Source of the DNA: Deltaproteobacteria bacterium
GTDB lineage: Bacteria > Myxococcota_A > UBA9042 > PHBI01 > JACKFB01
Assembly: GCA_020632695.1 (NCBI GenBank)
Contig: JACKFB010000037.1
Span: forward strand, 1-28,384
DNA length: 28,384 nucleotides
Direction of reading: 5' to 3'
The notes beneath the pieces were generated by a model that saw nothing but the letters and a program-made list of their open reading frames with translations, ran no database searches and was not told the origin of the DNA. The translations under genes and the position numbers were made by a program. The first letter of the stretch is position 1; each line of letters starts with the position of its first letter. Below are positions 7,232 through 13,511 of this stretch, in pieces.

Positions 7232-9403
7232 TCAGCCCGTCTGACGCGGGGAGTCCTCCTCCTCGTCCTCGCCGTAGTAGCCGTAGTGGCCGTAGCCGTA
7301 GCCGTAGCCGTAGCCGTAGCCGTAGCCCCCGTAGCCGTAGCGGCCGTAGCCGTAGTAGCCCTCAGCCCGCTCGTCCACGCGGTTGCCGATGGCGCCGAGC
7401 ACGTTGGCCCCGACGTCGGTGAGGCGGCGGCGGCAGTCCAGCACCTGCTTCTTGTGGGCGAGGCGGAAGCGCACGACCATGATGACGCCGTGCACGAGGT
7501 GGCTGAGGATGAGGGGGTCGGCCACCGGGGAGATGGGCGGGGAGTCGATGAGGATGAAGTCGTAGCCCTCGATGCCGTCGAGCATGCGCTCCATGGCGTC
7601 GGAGGAGAAGAGGCGGTCGACGTCCTCGGGCCGCGGGCCGGCGGGCAGCAGGTCGAGGCCCGGCACGACGCTGTGGTGGATGGCCTCCTCGAGGGGGAGC
7701 TCGCCGGAGAGCACGTTCGAGAGCCCGATGCCGTTGCCGGCCGCGAAGATCTCGTGCTGGCGGGGGCGGCGGAGGTCGGCGTCGATGAGCAGGATGCGGC
7801 TGCCGGACATCGCGACGATGGCCGCGAGGTTGGAGCTGACGAAGGACTTGCCCTCCTGCGGGATCGCGCTGGTGATGAGCAGGCGTCGGGTGCCCTCCTT
7901 CGCGGGGGTGCGGAAGAGGATGTTGGTCCGGATGGTGCGCACCTGCTCGGAGAGCGGGGAGCGCGGGCGGGCGAAGACGTAGAGCTTGTTCGGCAGCTCC
8001 TTGAAGACGTCCTGGTCCAGCAGGGAGAGGGCGCCCAGCAGGGGCACGCCGACGTAGTGCTCGATGTCCTCGGTGCTCTTGACCTGGGCCTCGTCCGGGC
8101 GGATGTACTCGATGAAGAAGGCCAGGCCGACGCTGCCCATCAGGCCAGCCAGCAGGGCGATGGCCAGGTTGGGGATGAGCCGGGGGCGCACGGGGTCGCG
8201 GGTCGCGATGGGCGCGTCCACCCAGGCCACGTTGTTCTGGCGGATGACGTTGGAGAGGCGGGCCTCCGCGAGGCGCTGGCCCAGCTCGCGGTAGAGCTCC
8301 TCGCGGCGCTCGGCCTCGGACTCCTCGCGGTCGGCCTTGAGCTTGGCCTCCTCGAGGGTCTGGAGCTCGCGGGTCAGCTCCTCGAGCTGGGCGGTGAGGC
8401 TGGTCTCGCGCTGCTTGAGCAGCTCCATGCGGGAGCGGCGGCCGTCGATGTACTCGCGGACCTGCTTGCGCAGCAGCTCCTCCATGCCCTCCAGCTTGGC
8501 GTTGAGGCGCAGCACCTTGGGGTGCTCGTCCTTGTAGCGGCCGGCGGAGGCGACCTCCTCCTGGCGCAGCTCCTGGAGCTTCTGGTAGGAGCCGCGGAGG
8601 GCCTGGTTGTCGTCGGTGGCCAGGTGGCTGGCCAGGGCGAGCCAGCCCTGGGAGGCGAGCTGGCGGTTGAGGTCCTCGTACTCGGTCTCGAGGGCGGGCA
8701 GCTTGGTGTTGACCTCGGCCAGGTCCGTCTGCACGCGGCGGATGGTCTCCTCGACCGTGCGGTACTTCTGGGCGAGGATGAGGCCGCTCTCGCGGTCGGA
8801 CTCGTCGCCGTCGATCTCGCGGGTGACCGTGGCGTACTGGTCCTTCTGCTTGCGCAGCTCCTCGAGCGCGTGCTCGCTTCGACGCCGGGCCCGGTCGATG
8901 TTCTCGTCCATGTAGGTCTCCGCGAGGGTCTTCGCGAAGAGGCGGGCCATCTCCGGGTCGGGGTGCTCGATGGTGAGGTGCACGAGCTCGGTCTCACCCT
9001 CGGGGGTGAGGGTGAGGAGCTTGAGGAAGTCCTCGATGGGGTCCTCGGACTCGAGGAAGTCGGTGACCGCGTGCGCGTCCTGCAGGCGGCGGATGGTCTC
9101 GCCGATGACGGTGCGGCTCTTGATGATGCGGTACTGGGTCGTGTAGTAGCTGCGCCGCTCGTCGGAGAAGCGCACCTCGACGAGGTCGAAGACCTCCTGC
9201 ACGTCCAGGAGGTTCGGCGCCCGCGGGTCGATCTCCAGGGTCGCCGTGGCCGCGTAGTAGGGGGTCATCAGCTTGGTGCTGATGCCGACGCCGAGCACGA
9301 CGCAGGTCGTGATCAGCGCGATGAAGCGCCTGTACTTCTTGATCGTCAGCCAGTACTGGAGCAGGCTGACTTCTTGATGCTGTGTCGGCTCGGGGACGCT
9401 CAT
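7232..9403 (-). CDS. Wzc/CpsD-like polysaccharide co-polymerase and tyrosine autokinase
   Basis: A 723-residue protein. After a short cytoplasmic head (MSVPEPTQHQEVSLLQYWLT) comes TM1 at about residues 27-45, then a Wzz-type periplasmic region with long coiled coils (about 90-420). TM2 (LIPNLAIALLAGLMGSVGLAFF) follows at about 425-445, then a cytoplasmic BY-kinase domain. Visible kinase motifs are Walker A SAIPQEGKSF (about 510-520), Walker A' ILLIDADLRRP and Walker B FILIDSPPI. The tail carries 14 tyrosines in a Gly-Tyr run and ends EDEEEDSPRQTG. Such proteins set chain length and coordinate export with the Wza channel; cycles of tail phosphorylation control assembly. ATG 9403 is chosen because open frame upstream of it is out of context with this domain order. 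Divergent from the gene at 9509. Confidence 0.92.
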   Translation of the reverse strand: MSVPEPTQHQEVSLLQYWLTIKKYRRFIALITTCVVLGVGISTKLMTPYYAATATLEIDPRAPNLLDVQEVFDLVEVRFSDERRSYYTTQYRIIKSRTVIGETIRRLQDAHAVTDFLESEDPIEDFLKLLTLTPEGETELVHLTIEHPDPEMARLFAKTLAETYMDENIDRARRRSEHALEELRKQKDQYATVTREIDGDESDRESGLILAQKYRTVEETIRRVQTDLAEVNTKLPALETEYEDLNRQLASQGWLALASHLATDDNQALRGSYQKLQELRQEEVASAGRYKDEHPKVLRLNAKLEGMEELLRKQVREYIDGRRSRMELLKQRETSLTAQLEELTRELQTLEEAKLKADREESEAERREELYRELGQRLAEARLSNVIRQNNVAWVDAPIATRDPVRPRLIPNLAIALLAGLMGSVGLAFFIEYIRPDEAQVKSTEDIEHYVGVPLLGALSLLDQDVFKELPNKLYVFARPRSPLSEQVRTIRTNILFRTPAKEGTRRLLITSAIPQEGKSFVSSNLAAIVAMSGSRILLIDADLRRPRQHEIFAAGNGIGLSNVLSGELPLEEAIHHSVVPGLDLLPAGPRPEDVDRLFSSDAMERMLDGIEGYDFILIDSPPISPVADPLILSHLVHGVIMVVRFRLAHKKQVLDCRRRLTDVGANVLGAIGNRVDERAEGYYGYGRYGYGGYGYGYGYGYGYGHYGYYGEDEEEDSPRQTG
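7289..7327 (-). repeat. Hexanucleotide tandem repeat encoding (Gly-Tyr)n
   Basis: Six perfect GCCGTA hexamers plus GCC on the plus strand, read as alternating Gly and Tyr codons on the minus strand inside the kinase tail. Interrupted copies continue to about 7360. Changes by whole units would alter tyrosine number without shifting frame. Confidence 0.9.
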
Positions 9404-9508
9404 GGGCACCTGCAGGAAGACCTGCGGGGACAGAGCGCGGCGGGTCGGATACGGATCACCAGAAAAGCCCGCGCCTCCGCGGAGGTCGATGGGCCCAGGT
9501 AGCACGCC
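9404..9508. promoter_or_regulatory. Divergent promoter region of kinase and second Wzy-like gene
   Basis: This 105-base gap serves both the leftward kinase gene and the rightward ligase-like gene. It contains a perfect 12-base palindrome, CCTCCGCGGAGG, at 9474-9485. It also contains CGGATCACC at 9452-9460, which matches in reverse orientation half of the inverted repeat at 3533-3549. No confident sigma-70 boxes are visible. Confidence 0.4.
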
Positions 9509-11938
9509 ATGGACCCTGCAGCACAGACCCGAGGCCCGTGGCGCCTGCCCCGTCCGCCGATCTGGGCCCTGGGCGCCTTGTTCCCCCTCGCCCTGGCCCC
9601 CTTCGCCACGGTGCACGCCGGGCCGCGCACGGTGATGGGCCTGCTGGCCGCGCTGCTGGGCACCTGGGCGCTGGTGCACGGGGTCCGCCAGCGGCGCCCC
9701 TCCCGCGAGGTCGGCTGGCTCGCGCTGGGCGGCGTCGCCGCGACCCTGCTCTCGGGGCTGTCCTTCATCTCGGTCGGCCCGGAGGCCCGGCAGGCCCTGC
9801 AGCCGGCCTTCGCCGCGGTCGTGCTCGAGTCGCTCTCCGTGGCCGGCGCCGAGCGGGCCCCCCTGGCCCTCGACCCCCACCACGGCCTCATGACCTGGGG
9901 GGTGTCGGCGCAGCTGCTGCTCCTGGCGCTGGGCACGGCCCTGGCCCTGCGCAGCTCCGGCCGGGCCGCGCGGCTCGCGGGGGTGCTCCTGGGCGCGGGC
10001 TGCGCGCTCGTGGCCATCGCGGCGGCGCATCGCCTGACCGGCGCGGAGAGCATCTGGTGGGTGAGCCAGGTGCCCAGCTTCTCCCGCGCCCCCTTCTTCG
10101 GGCCCTTCGTGAACCCGAACCACGGCGGCGTCACCTGCGCGGCGCTGCTGCCCATCGCGGCGGCGCTGGCCATCAGCCGTCGCTCCAGCAACCAGCTCGC
10201 CGGGGGCGTCGCGCTGCTCGTGTTGCTGGTGGGCCTGCGCCTCTCCGGCAGCCGGGGGGCGCTCCTGGCCGGCGCAGCGGGGCTGCTGAGCTTCTTGGCG
10301 CTCATCGGCGGGCGGCGGGTGCAGCTGGGGCTCGGCGCCGTGGCGGCGCTCGCCGGGGTCGGCGTGGGCGTCGTGGGCCTCGACGTGGTGGGGGAGGCGC
10401 TGAGCGCCTGGCTCGTGCCGGAGGCGCTCGGGCCCGGCGAGGACCTCTACACCGGCCGCGGCGAGGTCTGGGCGGACGTGCTGCGCATGATCGAGGGCGC
10501 GCCCCTGCTCGGCGTGGGGCCGGCGGGCTTCGACGACGGCTTCCAGCTGGTCAAGACCTCCCCGACCTTCTCCCGCCTGGATCACGCGCACCAGGAGCTG
10601 CTGCAGCTGGCCGCCGAGGGCGGCGTCGTGGTGCTCGGGATCTGGGTGATGCTGCTCGCCCGCGTCGCCTGGGTCGCCGCCCGGCGCTGCCTGGATCCGG
10701 AGCAGAGCCGCCCCCGCCGCCGCCTGATCGCGGGCTACCTCGGGGCCGCCGTGGCGATGGGGGTCGCCTGCCTCTACACCTTCCCCCTCCGCATCGGCGC
10801 GCTGCAGCTGCTCGCGGCGCTGCTGGTCGGCGCGCTGGTGGGCCTCAGCAGCGGGCAGGACGGTCGGCGCTCCCTGCCGGCGCGCGCGGTGACCCTGCTG
10901 GCCTTGACCCTGCTCCTGCTCTCCCTGGGCGCTGAGGCCCTGGCCTGGGGCACGCGCGACTCGGAGCGCTCCCGCTGGGGCGACGCCGACGCGGCGATGC
11001 AGCGCGGGGAGCTGGCCCGCACCAGCGAGGCCCCCGACGCCTTCGACGCGGCGATGGGCTGGTACAAGCTCGCCCTGCTGCGTCAGCCGCTGCGCCGGGA
11101 GCCCCTGCAGCTCATGTCCCGGCTGGAGCGCTACCACGGCGGCAGCTTCCAGGGCGCGGTCGCCGCGCTGGAGGTCGCTACCCACGTCTACCCGACCTTG
11201 CCCTGGCCCCACCGGGACCTCGCCCGCCTGCGGGCCGCGGCGATGGACGAGGTCGAGGCGCGCGCCGCCTGGAGGGCCGCGCTGGCCTGCGACCTGCCCG
11301 AGGGCATGGAGGAGGAGCTGGTCGCCGAGGCCCTGAAGGGCTCCGCGGACCCCGCGCTGCTGCTGGCCGAGGCCATCCCGCCGCGCGCCGACCGCTTGGC
11401 CGCCGCGGGGCACGTGCTCGAGAAGCGCGGGGCCCACGCGGTCGCGGAGCAGGCCTTCCGGGAGGCGGCGGCGCTGGACCCGCACTACGGCGCGCACCTG
11501 GGCGCGGCGCTGCTCCGGCGCGGGCAGGCGGACGCGGCGCTCGAGGTCGCGCGCCAGGTCGAGCCCCCCAGCTGCTTCTCCCTGCGTGTGCGCGCCGAGG
11601 CCCTCGGTGAGCTGGGCCAGCGGGAGGAGGCGCTGGAGGAGACCCGACAGGCCATGAAGGCCTGCGGCGCGAAGCACGACCGGGAGCTGCGCCTGCTGAG
11701 CGCGGGCATCCGCCTCTCCGACGGCGACGCGCGCGCGCTGGAGGTCTACGAGGCCCTGCTCAAGGAGGTGCCCGGCGACCACCCGGTGCGGCGACTGCTG
11801 GTGGCCGAGCTGCGGGCGCGGCGCTGGGAGGAGCAGCTCGCGCGGCAGCTGCGGGTGCTGGTGGACGCCGGCGCGGCGACCCCGGCGGAGGAGAAGGAGC
11901 TGGCGGGCTTGGCGGCGAGGGGGATCAGCGGGCACTGA
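9509..11938 (+). CDS. O-antigen ligase-like membrane protein with C-terminal TPR-like region
   Basis: An 809-residue protein. About the first 480 residues are hydrophobic, with ten or more predicted membrane segments and Wzy_C/O-antigen ligase features: FGPFVNPNHGGVTCA in the first third, a periplasmic loop with YTGRGEVWADVLRMI and LLGVGPAGFDDGF, and DHAHQELLQLAAEGG. The remaining third is helical, Ala/Leu/Glu-rich and arranged in roughly 34-residue helix pairs (for example KRGAHAVAEQAFREAAAL, then AALLRRGQADAALEVARQV), which looks like TPR repeats. This resembles long ligase-like proteins that combine polymerase and protein-interaction parts. With the 492-residue protein at 3598 it gives the locus two candidates for polymerisation or ligation. 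Start ATG 9509 is preceded by only a weak AGG site. Confidence 0.82.
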   Translation: MDPAAQTRGPWRLPRPPIWALGALFPLALAPFATVHAGPRTVMGLLAALLGTWALVHGVRQRRPSREVGWLALGGVAATLLSGLSFISVGPEARQALQPAFAAVVLESLSVAGAERAPLALDPHHGLMTWGVSAQLLLLALGTALALRSSGRAARLAGVLLGAGCALVAIAAAHRLTGAESIWWVSQVPSFSRAPFFGPFVNPNHGGVTCAALLPIAAALAISRRSSNQLAGGVALLVLLVGLRLSGSRGALLAGAAGLLSFLALIGGRRVQLGLGAVAALAGVGVGVVGLDVVGEALSAWLVPEALGPGEDLYTGRGEVWADVLRMIEGAPLLGVGPAGFDDGFQLVKTSPTFSRLDHAHQELLQLAAEGGVVVLGIWVMLLARVAWVAARRCLDPEQSRPRRRLIAGYLGAAVAMGVACLYTFPLRIGALQLLAALLVGALVGLSSGQDGRRSLPARAVTLLALTLLLLSLGAEALAWGTRDSERSRWGDADAAMQRGELARTSEAPDAFDAAMGWYKLALLRQPLRREPLQLMSRLERYHGGSFQGAVAALEVATHVYPTLPWPHRDLARLRAAAMDEVEARAAWRAALACDLPEGMEEELVAEALKGSADPALLLAEAIPPRADRLAAAGHVLEKRGAHAVAEQAFREAAALDPHYGAHLGAALLRRGQADAALEVARQVEPPSCFSLRVRAEALGELGQREEALEETRQAMKACGAKHDRELRLLSAGIRLSDGDARALEVYEALLKEVPGDHPVRRLLVAELRARRWEEQLARQLRVLVDAGAATPAEEKELAGLAARGISGH

Positions 11939-12042
11939 TGGTGCAAGAATGTAGGCGCCGCTGACATCGAATTGACGTGCCCGGAGCGCGTCGTTACCGG
12001 GCTTGACGCCCGCACTCCCAAAGCCTGCCCCGAGAGGTCGAC

Positions 12043-12444
12043 TTGGACGAAGCCGAACGCCAGAGCCTCGAGGCTGAGCTGCAGGAGCAGCTCCAGCAGG
12101 AGCACCAGGAGCGCTTGGCCAAGACCGGCACGCGCGCCCGCCGCGGCGTGAACCGCTCGGAGGAGTACGAGCGCATGGTCGTCGCCAAGGAGCTCCGGGA
12201 GCGCTTCTACGAGGAGCACGGCTACGTCCGCTACACGAACTCCCGGGGGGAGACCGAGTGGCTCCTGCCCGATGAGGCGGAGCGCCGCCAGAAGTCCCGA
12301 CGTCGTCGGCGAAAGAGCCGAAAGAAGCACAGCGCGCAGGCCCCCGTGGATCGGGAGCCCTTCAGCGGGCGCACCTGGGCGCTCCTGGCCGCGGCGGCCC
12401 TCTTCCTGAGCGTCTTCCTGGGCTACTTCGTGCTTCGTGGGTAA
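12043..12444 (+). CDS. Small hypothetical tail-anchored coiled-coil protein
   Basis: A 133-residue protein that I do not recognise. It begins at TTG 12043 after GAGAGG at suitable spacing; the first usable in-frame ATG comes much later, inside conserved-looking sequence. Residues about 1-25 are a Glu/Gln-rich helix, followed by a mixed charged region (SEEYERMVVAKELRERFYEE). A dense Arg/Lys stretch is at about residues 81-95. One C-terminal hydrophobic helix (TWALLAAAALFLSVFLGYFVL) lies just before the end. The topology suggests a cytoplasmic protein anchored by its C-terminus to the inner membrane. It stands alone, 104 bases after the ligase-like gene and convergent with the second sulfotransferase. 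Codon pattern supports a real gene; function is unknown. Confidence 0.65.
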   Translation: MDEAERQSLEAELQEQLQQEHQERLAKTGTRARRGVNRSEEYERMVVAKELRERFYEEHGYVRYTNSRGETEWLLPDEAERRQKSRRRRRKSRKKHSAQAPVDREPFSGRTWALLAAAALFLSVFLGYFVLRG

Positions 12445-12467
12445 CTTGGTCGGGTGACCAAATTACC
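12440..12467. terminator. Bidirectional hairpin between convergent genes
   Basis: GGTAA (12440-12444) pairs with TTACC (12463-12467), and, after one mismatch, TTGGTC (12446-12451) pairs with GACCAA (12456-12461) around a GGGT loop. It covers the stop of the small protein gene and lies just before the end of the leftward sulfotransferase, so it could terminate both. There is no clear U-tract. Confidence 0.5.
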
Positions 12468-12472
12468 TGCTG

Positions 12473-13462
12473 TCAGGCCCGGGTGCTCTCAAAGGCGCTC
12501 ACCGTGTAGCGCACGGCGTCCCGCCAGCCCCACTCCTTGACCCGGAAGCGCAGCAGCTGGGCGGCGTCGAGGGCTTGGTAGGCCGTCATGCGCGGCTTGC
12601 TCAGCCGGCGGGCGGGGCGGACCACGGGGTGCACCAGGGGATAGCCGAGGTCCTGGAGCAGCTCGCCGCAGATGGCCTCCACCGCCTCGAGCTGACGCGG
12701 CGCCATGCGCTCTCGCCACTTCTCGGTGTTGCCGGCGACGATGCGGTCCTCGCCCCGCGTATCGCCCAGGTTCTCCGAGACGCGCCCCGGCCGGGTCATG
12801 GCCTCCTCGAAGGGCAGCTCCAGGAAGGCGCAGACGGCCGAGAGCTCGGCCTCCGGGCGCTGCAGGAGGTCCTCGTAGCGGAGCTCGTGGTAGACGCGCT
12901 CCCCGGGCGCGGCCTGGGCGAGGGCCCGCCCGTCGCGCCGGCAGCCGGCGACCTCGTCGGTCCAGCGCTGGGCGTTGCGCAGCACGGCCTTCTTCCAGGC
13001 CTTGTGGGAGGAGAGGCAGACGTCGCGCGCGTCTCGGATGATGTGGATGAAGCGGGCCTGGGGCCAGAGCGTGCGCAGCAGGGGCAGGTGGGCGCGGTAG
13101 TTCGGCGACTTGTCGCCCCAGATGTCGTCGGGGCCGACCTCCGCGTCGTGGCGGATCAGCGCCTCGAAGACGCCCTGCACGTCGTAGCTCCGGCAGGCCT
13201 CGCGCCAGGTCTGCTCGGGGATCAGGGTGCCATCCTCGGCCATGTACTTGAAGTACATGAAGCGCGTGACCCAGGCGTAGAAGCGGGAGAAGGCCTCGGG
13301 GTCCGAGAGCTCGCCCAGCTCGCTCGCCAGGTGGGCGTGCCGCGGCAGGTACTCCGTCTCGTAGATCGGGATCCCGATCCGCGAGTGTTGGCGGAGCAGA
13401 TCGCGGAAGAGCTTGGTGCCCGAGCGCGGGGCGCCGACGACGAAGAGGGGACCGTTGAACAT
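12473..13462 (-). CDS. Sulfotransferase family protein (second copy)
   Basis: A 329-residue soluble protein with a textbook 5'-phosphosulfate loop at residues 12-16 (VGAPRSGTKLFRDLL) and a 3'-phosphate motif near 135-152 (ARFIHIIRDARDVCLSSHKAW). These are the PAPS-binding elements of the Sulfotransfer_1/Sulfotransfer_3 families. WGDKSPNYRAHLP, before the second motif, is typical of tyrosylprotein- and carbohydrate-type bacterial sulfotransferases. It is only distantly like the protein at 1674-2621, so it probably has a different acceptor. It is not in the main operon; it diverges from the helicase gene over a short promoter with a perfect inverted repeat, and converges on the small protein gene. 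Probable role: a second sulfation step on polysaccharide or another surface molecule. Confidence 0.85.
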   Translation of the reverse strand: MFNGPLFVVGAPRSGTKLFRDLLRQHSRIGIPIYETEYLPRHAHLASELGELSDPEAFSRFYAWVTRFMYFKYMAEDGTLIPEQTWREACRSYDVQGVFEALIRHDAEVGPDDIWGDKSPNYRAHLPLLRTLWPQARFIHIIRDARDVCLSSHKAWKKAVLRNAQRWTDEVAGCRRDGRALAQAAPGERVYHELRYEDLLQRPEAELSAVCAFLELPFEEAMTRPGRVSENLGDTRGEDRIVAGNTEKWRERMAPRQLEAVEAICGELLQDLGYPLVHPVVRPARRLSKPRMTAYQALDAAQLLRFRVKEWGWRDAVRYTVSAFESTRA

Positions 13463-13471
13463 GCTGTGCAG

Positions 13472-13505
13472 CCTCTAACCCGAGCGGACGGGGAGGGGTT
13501 AGAGG
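13472..13505. promoter_or_regulatory. Inverted repeat in divergent promoter (operator-like)
   Basis: CCTCTAACCC at 13472-13481 and GGGTTAGAGG at 13496-13505 form a perfect 10-base inverted repeat around a 14-base GC-rich spacer. It fills most of the 49-base gap between the divergent sulfotransferase and helicase starts and ends seven bases before the helicase ATG. The position suits an operator or an mRNA hairpin near the helicase ribosome site. Confidence 0.5.
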
Positions 13506-13511
13506 GTCCGG

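Noticed and set aside
7014..7244. Short plus-strand open frame opposite the CD-NTase remnant
   Set aside because: It has no family motif, and the opposite strand carries a strong ribosome site and recognisable family sequence.
9404..11935. Very long minus-strand open frame continuing upstream of the kinase gene
   Set aside because: The translation is Gln/Arg/Gly/Ala-rich, without any domain, and lies antisense to the clear ligase-like gene. High GC leaves such frames open. The kinase starts at 9403.
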